NCBI GenBank assembly: GCA_905221605.1
Contig: CAJNDS010000668.1
Coordinates: 1,604,814-1,668,813 of the forward strand
Reading direction: 5' to 3'
Source: Symbiodinium natans
Taxonomy: Eukaryota > Sar > Dinophyceae > Suessiales > Symbiodiniaceae
DNA: 64,000 nt
Position numbers and translations under genes: made by a program. The notes below the pieces were generated by a model. The model made no database searches, was not told where the DNA came from, and worked only from the letters and a program-made list of their open reading frames with translations. The stretch's first letter is position 1, and every line of letters begins with the position of its first letter. Shown one piece after another: positions 29,601 through 41,748 of the stretch.

Positions 29601-32600
29601 GCCTTGAACGTGGATATCGTCAGCGGTGTGAGGAGCTGTCCACGCATTCCACGCCGAACTAGTCTGCTTGTGTGTGTGTGTGTGTGCAACCTTGTGCAGA
29701 CAAGTGCACCAGCAGGCATGACATGTAGGTAGCTCAGGCTAGTTAGCTCCTTGACAGAGCTCGCCGCCAGAATGCCTGAACTTGTGTCTGGGATGCCTTC
29801 CAGCCCTCGTTGCAACTATGCATGCCAGTCGTGTGCTTGCGGCTGTGTGTGCGAGGGCGGTTGCAAGCTCTGGGATAAGGAAACTTAACATCCGATGAGC
29901 TCGCACGGCAAATCAAGACTCCTGCCATTCTTTCGGGCTGGACATATGACTGGACAGGACCCGCTCGTGGAGCACTTGACATGTTTTCCTCAGGAGCCCG
30001 GAGATTTGCAGAGAACCCAGTGTGGAGTAAGCCGAATCAGTCGAATCGGTCAGTGACGTTCCGTGAGAGGACACGCTCAACGCGGATCAGTTCGGAGAGG
30101 GCCTCTGGATGCCTGGTGACTTCGTTTGTCGGAAGAGCTCTGCTTTCTCCCAGGTGGCAACATCTCTGATCTCTACGAGCCTGGGAAGAATGCTTCATAC
30201 TGGTATGGCACGTGGGTTCCCAAGCTCATAACAAGGCCTTTGTCAAGCTTTCGGCAGTTGCGAGCCTCGAGAGCGTTAAAGGAACGAGTCTCTTCTAGAA
30301 TGCCCAGATGAAGGCCCGTGAGTGTGCCAGATCATTCGCCAGAATGCTTTGGACTGCTTTGTTCAGACAATTTTTGGGAATTGGGCCGGCAGGATGCGTG
30401 CCAGGAATGCACCTGAGTCGTTAAGTCGATTCGAATAGAATTCACAGTTGTTGCGATGTGCGCTTTGCAGGCATGAGCGACAAGACACATGACGACTGTC
30501 AGGGCCATGCCGTTGGAGCTGCCTCCCCTTGATAGCACAAAAAACAACATCACAATGTCTTCAAACGTCTGTACTTCCTCCCAAACTTGGCAGCCTCAAC
30601 TGGCCATGATCTACTGTTAATCTGTTCGAAAACATTGAGAGCTGGAATCCCAATGTCGCTAGGCGATTGTTGGGGCAGAAAGGGGATCATCAACCGTTGC
30701 TCGCGGATGTCGGGGAGTGGACAGCTGACGCACCTCACAGCTTCCCAATGGGTAGGCTTTGTCATCCCGGACTGTGCATCGAACATCTCCAATACCACGG
30801 CAAGGCGCCGGCGAACACGAGTGACATCATGCAACGTAAATTAAAACACGCTACCAGTTTGACAGTGCTCCAGATATGCTATTAACTGCCAGTACAGGGC
30901 CAAGAAGGGTTTTTCAGGCTTCACATTGAGCGTGGGTGTGCTGGCTCACTGGAGGGCCCTCGGTAGATCCATGTTATCAGTGGTGCCAACTCTTGCAACA
31001 TTTGCAATACGTTGCCGGTTGGGAACGTTGAGGTGCGAGTGTCTCCACAGGAGTCGGTTGACCACACGGCACAGCACCCTTGCATTGCAGGCCAGCGCGA
31101 TCCATCAACATTTGGACTTTGGATCGGCGACTTGCCCCTTTGGGCCAGGCCTGCAAAGTTGGGAGTGTACGGGGTGGACCGGGGTGAATGTGGCAATGGA
31201 CTGATTCGTCAGGAGCTGGCTGCATCGATGCCGGTGGAACAGACACAGGTCACGTGCTCGGCGTGTACAGTAGATTTCAGCCTTGCCTGCCAAGCTGATC
31301 CAAGTTACGTGGTCTTTCAAAGTCTTACACACTACATGCGACTCCACAGGCAGTTTCCAGCCATGTAGTTCTTACACTGCCATGTGCCAGCTTTCCCTCA
31401 TTCTGGATGGTGAGAAGTCCTTCAAGCTGGAAGCTTATATAGCCAATGCGTTGGCCTGTTTGTCTCCAGTTTGTCTTCAGTTTGTCTTGCCAAGTGTCAC
31501 GAAATCGGCATTGTTCGGTCAGGTTCACCTTGCGCGCAAGGGATCCTCTCGAAAAGAATGTGTTGCGTTCTTACTGCATAGCTGATTGGCCGAAGCCTCA
31601 CGCGATTCACCAGTGCGTGCGTTTGCAAGGAAGCGATTCCAGTACTTGAAGGCCAGCAGCATGCCAACGTGGATCTTGCCGGGTGGTGACTGAACATCAT
31701 CAGCTCCTCGGGAAAGGACAGAGGATGGATAGATGAGCAGACTTTATCGCTGGACGTCAAGGCGCATGGGTTTCACAGTATTTTCACAGTGGTTCTGTGA
31801 ACTCCCCCTACGTCGCAGAAGGCTTGCAGACTGCAAGATGCCGAAAACCGTTTTGTGCTTCAGACATCACTGTGACATCACTAGAACTTGTATAACTTGT
31901 GCTGTAGAGGTGCTTTTTTGGAAATGGTCGTGGTCAGTACCCCTGCCTTCATAGCACAGAACCCGAGCGGAAGGTGGTGGCCTTCAACTACCAGCTTGCT
32001 CAAAGCTTGGGAATTCTTTGGCGTGCTTGCGTCAACAGCAGTTGTGTCAAGCAAGAGAGTCTCTGGGGCGATGTTTCTGAGGCCATCCCTCGACTGCTGA
32101 AAGTTCAGTTCAAGTTCTATTTTAGCTTCGCTCCCACTTCGCTTTTAAGCTTTCTAGTGCTCAGGAAGCAACAGACGTTATCGTAGGGCATTGCGTCTCT
32201 ACCTCTCAGCGATCAAGGTCGGGGAGGAGGAGTGTATACCAAGCAGAAGATCGAGGCGCGAGCAGGCTGCTGTTGCGTTTGGCCCGATGCCTGCCGAGTA
32301 GCAAGGTTGCAACTCTGAAAACATGGCCGCGACACAACCGCGCCCTGCTCCTCTTTGTGGACATTGTCTTCTTGTGCATGTGCGGCTAGGCTATGACAGA
32401 TATCGTCTTGGGAATTGGGATCTGCGCATATGCCATGTTCCCTTCATTGTCCCTGTCGTCCGATTCTAGGTTTGGCTTCCACGGCCTTCATGGTTCTCGG
32501 CTCAGAATGGGGCATGTGACTGCATGTTGGCTGTGCTTTGTGCCGGTATGGAGAAAACTAGCCATACAACTTGAGGCCCGCGAGTTCTCAAAGGACATGA

Positions 32601-33925
32601 AGGCGACAGCCCGAAGCATCCAAGCGTGAGTTCCGGTTTCAACCTGTGTTGTCAGAAGCTGGTTCATGGCGCAGGCGGGAAAGATCTTTGGGCACTTCAA
32701 CCTGATCAATTCCATTACTTGGCTGAGTTGTTTGTTTGGCTTCGCCCTTGGACTGGTTGAAAGCCATGCAAGCCAATCGTCGGAACGAAAGTTAGTTCCT
32801 TGGAGCTTGCGAGAGTTGTCGTTTACAACCTTTCTCTTTAGTGTTCAGGTGGGTCAACAAGCGACCCGACCGCTAACTGGTACGAAAATCGATTAGTTAA
32901 TGGGCTGCGGGGTGGCCCCCCCCCACTTAAAGATTGATTCTACTAATCTTTGCCCCCGCCCCCCACCCCTCATTTAGGGTTGCCTGAATTGATTTCAGGG
33001 GAGGGGGGGGCCTTCCCAGCCCCTTCAGGCCCCTATTTCGATGTGTCAAGAACTCGAACGAGCATATGAATCCGCAACGCTCCGGAAAGCTTTTTCTGCT
33101 AACCTTGCGCTTCCCATGATGACAGAGTACTCATGTTTATGATCGGATGCGATCGTTCAAATCGGAAAACACACACTTCCTTCCCCATCGCTGACCAGAT
33201 AGCAGACCATGTGTGGCATCTTCGGTTTTGGGGTTGCTTGCGCTGTCCGGCGTTTGTCTAGAGCTTTCGCAGCCCAAATCTCAAGTCTTGAAGGGTATGC
33301 GAGTCAGGTATAGTCAGGTCGTTTTCTGCCAGGAGCACATCATAACGTTCAAGCCGAAAACCTGTAAGACCACATTCTTCAGACTTGAATCGCTCTGCTC
33401 TGCCAAGCTGCACTATACGGCCACACGCTTGAGAAAGGTAAGCGTCCTGAAGCCTGAAAAACAGAAAGCACTGTAGCAAACATGCACCCAGGTGCAGCAC
33501 ATCGTTGGTGTGAGCATGTCAGACAGCAGCGACTTATACAGAACAATCGAAAACACATACAAGTCTAAGATGTATGGTATGGATGTTGAGATCTGCGTCT
33601 ACATTTGGTTCAAACACCTTTCGCAGAGAACCAGCCTGTAAGCGCGGTGCGTAGGGGTTGGGTGTGCAATCGAAAAAAGAGCTCGAAGCAATTGTGCTTT
33701 GCAAGCCTTCCCGGACCTGGCCGAAACCCTAAACTTGGGCCAAGCTCTTTGGGATGTCATAAAGTCACAACATGGGGCTTGGGAAGCTGGAAGACCTCCT
33801 TGACAGTACGTGCAAGAGGTATCAAAGGGCATGTGTAGCCGTGCCCCCACAGCTGGCCTCCTCGCGTGGCCATGGTTTCGGATGCTTGCACCCTCAACTC
33901 GAAAGTCTTTTTCCCTAGTTCTCGT
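26684..33925. other. Long stretch without a recognisable gene
   Basis: Scattered short coding-like frames occur, but none was assignable. Examples are a + strand frame at about 26950-27119 (GRVQRELQVLHVDLDLTDPL), a possible membrane segment at about 27215-27310 (LALCLFLVFAGAFAYASYAQ), a + strand AG|G exon at about 30154-30231 (GGNISDLYEPGKNASYWYGT) and a minus-strand frame at 30550-30834. A TG microsatellite lies at about 29669-29687. A C-rich/G-rich stretch with CATTTAGGGTTG lies at about 32905-33015. I see no array, RNA gene or mobile element with recognisable enzymes. Confidence 0.4.
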
Positions 33926-33926
33926 T

Positions 33927-33948
33927 TTTTTTTTTTTTTTTTTTTTAA
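33927..33948. repeat. T21 homopolymer
   Basis: A run of about 21 T, equal to poly-A on the minus strand. It borders the GGGATGAAAAC minisatellite. It could mark a retroposed minus-strand transcript end, but the adjoining sequence is only simple repeat. Confidence 0.8.
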
Positions 33949-33989
33949 TTTAGGTTCAAAACGTGAGAGAGCGATACTGTGCGAATGGC

Positions 33990-34280
33990 GCGGGGATGAA
34001 AAAGGAAGCGGGATGAAAACCAAACGGGAATGAGAACGAATCGGGGATGAGGGATGAAAACGAAACGGGGATGAACGAAATGGGGATGAAAAGGAAACCG
34101 GGGATGGAGTGGGGATAACAACCACAGGTTTGAAACGAAATGGGGGTGAAAACGCGACGGGGATGGCGCCCGCGGGGATGAACGAAACGGGGATGAAAAC
34201 GAAACGTGGATAATAGCGAAACGGGGATGAAAACGCAACGCAGACGCGGAGATCAAAACGACGGGGATGAAAACAAAATA
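33990..34280. repeat. GGGATGAAAACGAAAC minisatellite
   Basis: Imperfect short repeats built from GGGATGAAAAC, GAAACGGGGATGA and similar words. Minus-strand frames through it (Phe/Ser/Pro/His-rich) are a by-product of the repeat. Confidence 0.85.
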
Positions 34281-34319
34281 GGGAGCGTCTGGGATTGCGT
34301 GTGCAGAGGGGCTGTGCTC

Positions 34320-34740
34320 CGGGTGCGAGAGCGCGTCTGCGCCGCGTCTGCGGCACGGGAAGCTAAGGGATTTTCATTGAGTCGTAGTACAAATGTAAAA
34401 CTGGAAACGCTGTGTGCGTGAGCCGGGAGGACAGCCGGAGGGGCGCGAGAACGTGTCTGCGGCGAGTCAATGGCACGGGAAGCCAGGCATCTTCGCTGAC
34501 TTGTAGTACAAATGTAGTACTGGACTCGCTGCGTCTGTGAGCCGGACAACAGATCGAGCCGGAGGGGCGCGAGAGCGCGTCTGCGGCGCGTCTGCGGCGC
34601 GTCTGCGGAACATCATTGGCGCGGGGATGGCACGGGAAGCCAGGATAATTTTCGTTGAATTGTTTTGTACACATGTGGTAGCTGGAATCGATGTGTCCGT
34701 GAAGACAGAGCCGGAGGGGATCACGCGGGATTGAGATGGT
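34320..34740. repeat. Three tandem copies of a 120-157 bp unit
   Basis: Copies are anchored by GCACGGGAAGC at 34353, 34473 and 34630. They share GCGCGAGAGCGCGTCTGCGGC, TAGTACAAATGTA and a GTGAGCCGG(A) segment. The third copy has extra GCGCGTCTGCG units. Confidence 0.8.
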
Positions 34741-35206
34741 GTTTTCGTGTCAAGTGCTGTATACAATCAACTACCCTGCGTCACCATGTTAATTATATCT
34801 TGTTATACTCTTCTAGAAAATGTGCATACGGAGCGGACTTTAATGTGGGGATTTCATTCCGGCACTCTTGTAATTCGGATTGTTTTTGGGTAGCTGTTAA
34901 ACATTAATGCCGAGCTCAGTTGTTTTCGTTCTTGTTGTATAGCTACAAGTTTCAGCAGCAACAACACAACACATTCATTTTCGGCGGCAGGGTTCCGAAG
35001 TCTTTGTCAGCACCGTCCGCTGCAATGTTTTGCAGTGAGTTCCAATGGTTGTGGTTTGCTTGGACAGGTTTTCTTGAGTCAAAAGAAGTTATGACTCGCT
35101 GACAGTCACGGTTTGGAGAGGTGGCTTCGCAGCCGACCCCTCAGCCCTGAGCGAACAAAGAGCACATCGACAAACCCAATCAACCGAGCGAATGCCAGCA
35201 CTCAAA

Positions 35207-35700
35207 TCACAAAGAGTTCGACAATGTGGCACAACAGGCCATTCGCTCTCTAGGGTTCTCCGTCACCATCACGAGCTTTTCGATTCGTTCGGGTCCGCAT
35301 AGGGTGCGATTTGCCAAAAATTTGAGAATCAACGCAGTATAAACACCTGGTATCTCCTCCTCAGGGTATTGTGTTAAAGCACCAGGCCAGGCTTCTATAG
35401 CTGTTTCATGGTTCATTTTGCTAATTTTAAGTAGTTGTTTAACTGTAAGAACTCGCTTTCCACGTGATATATTCACAGCTTCCAAGTAAGAAGCAGCTTC
35501 GGATTTTGAATGCAGGCCTAGAGAAGGGCTTCTGCGTCGGGTTCCAGGTTTCTCAGTTTGGTTTCGTCTCGTTCTTCCATCGGAGTGCTCATATCAAACA
35601 AGTTCCCAAAGCGTCTTTCTCTCGAGTCGTTTTCTGCATGATCCTTGTTGCCTTTCGGGGTTTCGTAATCATGCTGACGCAAAGGCAAGTTTTCTTTTGA
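35207..35700 (-). pseudogene. Minus-strand coding-like remnant, unknown family
   Basis: On the minus strand, a frame ending at 35207 reads SEAASYLEAVNISRGKRVLT, continues through KMNHETAIEAWPGALTQYPE and ends ...MACCATLSNSL. Upstream, another frame (about 35700 down to 35525) reads hydrophilic sequence with FDMSTPMEERDETKLRNLEP and stops at a TAG. The two look like one protein separated by a single-base shift at about 35523. Codon choice is more AT-rich than neighbouring exons, and there are no introns. I recognise no family; a retroposed or horizontally acquired gene fragment is possible. Confidence 0.35.
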
Positions 35701-36549
35701 GATTTGCCTGGCGGTACCACTGATCTGTTGAGACGATTGCCGTTTCTACATGCATCTGAAACCGGGCATGGACAAAGCAACGGCTGTCGTCCAAGGTTGG
35801 GCCCATCTGGGCATGCTGTTCGGGCTGGCGCCTTCCCAAGCTATTCCAGTGCAGCCGAGCTTTAGGCCCTGTAGGCATCACGCCCAACCGATACTGTTTG
35901 CATCTGTTTGTCAAGGAAGTGTACCGAAAAATGGTGATGGCCAGTATCGAGGCCGCATGATCTGTTGTATGTACAGGCAACAATGCAGGTGCAGCGTGTT
36001 TGCAGGACTACTTTGACTACCTGGATACCCCGAGCACGTTGGTCTGGGCCTCAGCACGGCAAGACGCATCGGGCACGTTCTTTGACATCTGCGCTTCCTT
36101 TAGTTCTCGAAGCGACACATGTGACGCTCGTCTCGAGGACCCCTTGTCTGACACTCTCCCGAGCGACCAGTCCATCCACCCCCACCCAATAAAAGTCAAG
36201 TACCACTCACCCCACCGATCCTTGAACCGTAGCTGTTAGTTCTCACGCAAGCCTGAAAATTGCCCAAAAGCCTACGAAACCTGAGAAGTGAGCCTGAGAG
36301 GGCATTAGCCCGGGCCGTGCACCCGAGAGGTTGGAACGGTGACCAGGTAGGCACCATGTGAGGACCATATGTGAGGGCCATGCCACGCTCATTCTGCACA
36401 GGGCCGACATTGGCCCTGACAGGGTGTCATCATGGAGTGGAGCGTAAATCGGAACACGGGGGCCCCAATCAACCCAACGTGAATCCGAAAACGGGCAGGC
36501 TCCAATCGGAGAACCCCAGGCTGCGATCCGGAGCCAAATGGACGCCGGG

Positions 36550-36700
36550 GGGGCCGAATCAGGGAACACGAGGCTCAAACCTGACCCATACTAGGCGTAT
36601 TTAAGAGACCGGGAGCCAACTTGACGCAGGGCAGGGCTGAACTTGAAAACGCGAGGCTCCAACATGACGCGTGCTAGGCGCCTTCGAAAACTATGTTCAC
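36550..36700. repeat. Diverged 88 bp-spaced repeat
   Basis: Two related segments (CACGAGGCTCAAACCTGACCC...CTAGGCG and CGCGAGGCTCCAACATGACGC...CTAGGCG) at about 36564-36598 and 36652-36682. Weak repeat only. Confidence 0.5.
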
Positions 36701-36787
36701 AGTCGTAAATCTGCTTTCCCCTCCAACCCTTAGCCTGAAACCGGTGAAACTCTGAAGCTTTTACGACAAAGCGCGACTCGAAACCGT

Positions 36788-37865
36788 AGGCCCCTACTAC
36801 CCTCACAATAGACCCACCCTATCAGGAAAGCCATAGACCCCTATGCCTTATCGATCTATATTCATATGTAAATGGTTTTTCGGGCTTTGGGTTTTTTAGG
36901 GTTTATGGGGTTTAGGCGTTGTTAGGGCTTAGGTTTTTTTAGGGTTTAGGGCTCAATTTTTTTTGGTTTAGGGTTTAGGGGTTTAGGGTATAGGTATAGG
37001 TTTAAGGGTTTTGAGGGTTTAGGGCTTTTCATAGGGTTTAGGGTTTAAGGGGTTTTCAGAGTTTGCCGCCTAGGGTTTTTTGGGTTTATATAGGTTTTTG
37101 GGGGTTCAGACTTCAGGGGTTTGAGGGTGTAGGGTTTTGGTGGGTTCAGGGCTCAGGGGTTGTCAATGTTTTTAGGGTTCAGGGTTTAGGTGTGTTTAGG
37201 GTTTTGTTAGGGGTGTTTCGAGTTTTTTTTTTTTTTAGGGTTTTAGGGCTCAGGGGGTTTTAGGGTTTAGGGTTTACCTATCAAACTCTTACACGGAGAT
37301 AGGTCTCACAAGTAGCTATGTATCATAGGCGTCGATAGACCCCTATGTAGACACTGGGTTTTTGCCAGACCCCTATGCATCGGCCTTGCCGACTTTCCGA
37401 AAGACCTCTATACATAGGGGTCTTCCATTTTTCCATTCCCTACCTATACTACCCCCCTGTGCCGCATAGACCCCTATCCATTTTCCATAGGCCCCTTCTA
37501 CCCTCAGGATAGACCCAATCGGGAAATCCGTAGACCCCTGTGCCTTATCAGTTTATGTTTTTATGTAAATGGTTCTTAGGGCTTAGGGCTTTGGGGTTTA
37601 CTGTTTAGGGTTTAGGGGTTTTCAGGTTCTAGGGTTTAGGGTTTAGGGGTCAGGGTTATTTTATGGTTTAGGGTTTAAGGTTACTCAGGGTTTAGGGTAT
37701 AGTTTAGGGGTCCGTAGGGTTGAGGGGTTTTCAGGGTTTAGGGTTTAGGGTTTTGTTAGGGTTTAGGGTTTTCCAGGGTAGGGTTTAGGGTTTTTTTAAG
37801 GGTTTATAGGGTTTTTTAGGCTTGTGGGCTTTCTCGGGTTTAGGGCTTAGGGTTTTAGGGTGGAG
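36788..37865. repeat. Degenerate TTTAGGG telomere-like blocks in a 700 bp tandem duplication
   Basis: TTTAGGG, TTAGGG and related words are dense at about 36890-37285 and again at about 37570-37860. Each block is preceded by the same flank (TAGGCCCCT...CTACCCTCA...ATGTAAATGGTT), at 36788 and at 37488, giving a period of about 700 bp. Between the blocks are repeats of AGACCCCTATG. The telomere-like words are too irregular for a chromosome end, so this is an interstitial array or a fossil subtelomere. Confidence 0.75.
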
Positions 37866-37959
37866 GGCGCGTGGCTTCCTGCGGCGCAGAATCGGCTTCA
37901 AGGGAGGGTGCGTTTCGAGCTTTGGCGGTGGTGATTTTGAGCTTTCCATGTTTTAAAAC

Positions 37960-39116
37960 CAATAAACAGCCAATAGAAACCCCAAAAAACCAATAGAAAA
38001 CCAAAAAAGACCAATGGAAAACCAATAAAAACCAATAGAAAACCAACAAAAACCAATAAAAACTTAACAACCAATAGAAACCAATAAAAGCCAATAGAAA
38101 ACCAATAAAAACCAATAAAAACCAAGAAAGCCAAGAAAATAGCCCAAAAAACCAATAGAAAACCAATAAAAGCCAATAAAGACCAATAGAAAACCAATAA
38201 AAACCAACAGAAACCATTAGAAAACCAATAGAAACCAATAGAAAACCAATAAAAACCAAGGAAAACTAAAAAGACCAATGGAAAACTGCTAGAAAACCAA
38301 TAGAAACCAATAGAAGGCCAATAGAAAACCAATAAAATTGATAGAAAACCAATAGAAACCAATAGAAAAACTACTCGAAAACCAATAGAAAACCAATAGA
38401 AGGCCAGTAGAAAACCAATAAAAGACCAATAGAGAACCAAGAAAAAGCAATAGAAAACCAATAGAGAACCAAGAAAAACAAATAAAAACCAATAGAACCC
38501 AATAGAAAACCAATAAAAACCAAGAAAGACCAATAGAAAATTAATAGAAAACCAATGGAAACCAATGGAAAACCTATAGGAACCAATAGAAAACGAATAG
38601 GAAACCTAGAAAGCCAATAAAAACAAATAAAAACCAATGGAAACCAGCAAAACCAATTGAAAAACCAATAGAAAACCAATAGACAACCAATAGAAAACCA
38701 ATAAAAGCCAATAGAACACCGATAAGAACCCATAGAAAACTAATAAAAACCAATAGGAAACCTAGAAAACCAATAAAAACCAATCAAAACCAATGGAAAA
38801 CCAATAAAACCAATAAGAACCAGTAGAAAACCAATTAAAACCAATAGAAAACTAAGAAAAACCAAAAGAAAACCAACAGAAAGCCAACAGAAAACCAATA
38901 AAAACCAATAGACAACCAATCAAAACCAATAGAACACCAATACAAAGCCAATAGAATACCAATAGAAAACCAATAGAAACCAATAGAAAACCAATAGAAA
39001 CCAATAGAAAACTAATAATAACCAATACAAACCAATAAAAACCAATAGAAAACCAATAAAAACCCAGTAGAAAACCAATTAAAACCAATAGAATCATTGG
39101 TTTTCTATTGGTTTTC
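37960..39116. repeat. 1.1 kb CCAAT-type minisatellite with terminal inversion
   Basis: About 100 imperfect copies of a 10-11 bp unit, AACCAATAGA / AACCAATAAA. At the right end the orientation flips: GAAAACCAATTAAAACCAAT (39070-39089) faces ATTGGTTTTCTATTGGTTTT (39096-39115), making a hairpin of about 20 bp. Minus-strand frames through it (Phe-Tyr-Trp-Phe-Ser-Ile-Gly repeats) stay open only because the unit lacks stop codons. Confidence 0.95.
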
Positions 39117-39164
39117 GACGTGGCGTAGCTACTGCGGCAGGACGTGTCTGCGTCGAGCTTTCCT

Positions 39165-39300
39165 TTTTTGATTCAGCCGCCCCGGTTTTGCGATTCAGCG
39201 CCGCGCAGTTTCCGATTCGTGCCTGGCGTTTTCCGATTCAGCGCGGGGTGTTTTCCGATTCGCCGCTCTGCGTTTTCCGATTCACGTTTTCTGATTCGCG
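39165..39300. repeat. TTTTCCGATTC(A)GCG short tandem repeat
   Basis: Five or six imperfect copies of a unit of about 20-28 bp containing TTTTCCGATTC. Confidence 0.75.
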
Positions 39301-41748
39301 CCTGAGACTGTCATCATGGGTTCTAATTTGACTGCCAGCATTCCAAGATATTTCAGCAGCGAGAGCGCACGCATAGACAGCCAAGGCGGTGATGAGCCTG
39401 TCAGACTCGATGGTTGCTTGGATGTGACCAGTGCATGGGTTTATTGGGCAGGAGCACGATATTTTCCTGACAGGCAGAGTTCTCATCGTACCAGCGTATC
39501 TTTATCTCCTATGCTCATATTCTCTTCATGCGGGAGCCCAAGTTGGTAGCGGCAGCACTTTCATTGATGAGAGCAGATTGCCACCCACACCCGCACTCTG
39601 CAACTGTGGGAGGGAGGACGTATGGTTCAGGTGGTGAGGTGCAGGTGAGCAGCATAGCTTTGCTTCTTGCATGAGGGCTACTTTGTTTCGTGCACAAGGG
39701 CGCGCTGCTTCCTGTCGTTGCAATGGCAGCCTCGGCTTGCCATCATTACGTCCACGCTACAGGCGCTTTGCAGCTCTTGCCTTGGACATCGGACATCGGG
39801 TATTCTATTCAGACCAGGCAACGACGGTCGACTTGACCCACTTCTTGATTGCCTGGCCCTCGTTGCGTGTAGCAGCTACATTCTGTCTATATCTGCCTAG
39901 TCTCCGATAGTCTCACGGAGCTGTGAGAAGCTTCTTTTTGGAACAGCAGTTGAATACATTGACAATCGTGGCGTCCTTTTGCGGAGCTTTGTGACAAAAC
40001 ACAGAGCAAAACATTTTTATGTTTCCCAACTCCACCCTGCTTCCGCACCGTTTCCCACCATAAACGACATGTCGGCTCAGGTTTTGATACCCACATGGTT
40101 CGGCTTTGCGATTGCTGGCATGATCATGTTTGGCAGACGGATGCAGGCCTGCTACATGCAACATAGGGCATTGCGTCGTTGAGTATGCTCTCGAGTGGTA
40201 CCTCAAGTGTTGTGAAAACAGCAGGCAACGGAGAGTGAGTGTGCAGTGTGCTAGGCGTTTTCCACACCTCTCAGCGGCTTTGCCATGCTACTTGGCGTGG
40301 TCATTCGATGATATTCGATGTATTTTTTAGCCACAAGCCAAGACGATACTTGAGATACCTGTGGAGTCGCAGCTTGTGTGGGGAGGTGCTTGCAGCTTGC
40401 CCTAGAGGGTGAGTACGACTGGGGCTACATGTCCTCAGAGGCTGCAGAGCTGCTAACGTGCAGCGCAACTTTGCATGTTCTGTTGGTGCCATTACTTCGT
40501 GACAACACTTTGTGATGCAGCGCGTTGCCTCAGCTGTGACAGGACTGGTTTATCACACTACTATGGGTCTGGATCTACATGGTTCTCTTAGCATGATGCT
40601 GAGATGCAGTTGTGTTGTTACATGTGCTGTATTTGTTGCATTGCAACAAGAGCGCGGTCTTGGATGCGACTGTGTTCTGAGAATGGCTGCCAGCAGCGGA
40701 CTTGATCTTTTCGATGCTTCAGGTGATGGTGATGTTGAACATGGTGCTCGCCATCATCATGGATGTGTACGCTGAGGCAGTGTGCCTCTGCAATTTCCAC
40801 TGAAGATGCGGCAAGATGTCCCTGCTCGCAGAGCTGTGCAGGTTCGCAGACAACAAGGTGAAACAATGTCGATCTTTCAGCATTGTGACTGCCTCATCGT
40901 TTTGTGTTCAGTAGCGTAAACATCTTGCAAGGCTTGTATTGCCTCGTGGTAGAGCGGATGGTGCTGGCTGCAGAATTTTGACCTAATCGAGGGGAATTGG
41001 GTTTGGTGCTCGTACTGTACATCTTTTGATCGTACGATCCCTACGCAAAGAGATTTGGAACGCCCAGTTCAGCTCCGTGGCACGATCACCCACAATCACC
41101 TAAAGCTGGAGCTGCGCGGTTACATTTAACTTGCCTGAGGCACCTACCTGTTCAAGCGCGCCCTGTACTTCAAAAACTGGGTACTGGGCTAAGCCGTGCA
41201 TCCCATTCATCAGCGAAGCTGAATTTTCTTGGCAACTACGTTGCGCTGTGGTCAGGTTCCAGACAGGGAACTGTACCAGTCTCAGTGCTGCAATGTGTTG
41301 GAGTGTCCAGACGTAGCCCAAATCACAGTGTCATTTGCTAGATTTTGCTAGCTAGTCAGCTAGTCAAATCTGCTAGCATCCACCAGACTGAGGTGGGAGC
41401 GCGTAGCGGAGATGCCAGAGACCATCATCGTGGATGAGATTCTGGAGGCCTGCAAGAACAGCAGCCCCGTCTGCCTCAACAAAGCAGAGACGTGACAAAA
41501 GGCTTATCCGAACATGCCAGATTTCCAGCGGTGCCCCAAGTTGGAGCGAATATTCCAGCTTTTGCCTTTAGAGCCCGTTTACTTGGTTTTCTTGCAAAGG
41601 CTCTGAACTTGTGAACATGAGGCTGAACTTCCTTTGCGATGGGGCGAGGAATCGGACAAGGGTTCGGCGCTTAGGTTTGGGTCAGGAGTTTCCGCGAAGT
41701 GCTCGATGGTACCTGGTCCTTTCGACATGCTTCGATGTTGGTCAACAG
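39301..41748. other. No assignable gene
   Basis: Short frames on both strands. One at about 40070-40180 has a hydrophobic segment (VLIPTWFGFAIAGMIMFGRR). None has family resemblance or a consistent exon series. Confidence 0.4.

Noticed and set aside
33757-34356. 199-residue minus-strand Phe/Ser/Pro/His-rich frame
   Set aside because: Most of it is the GGGATGAAAAC minisatellite and the T21 run.
37855-39097. Long minus-strand frames rich in Phe, Trp, Tyr, Ile and Gly that look like multi-pass membrane proteins
   Set aside because: They are translations of the CCAAT-type minisatellite. All frames of the unit lack stops and the sequence has no other protein character.
40940-41000. tRNA-like A-box (TGGTAGAGCGG)
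   Set aside because: No matching B-box or cloverleaf could be found nearby.
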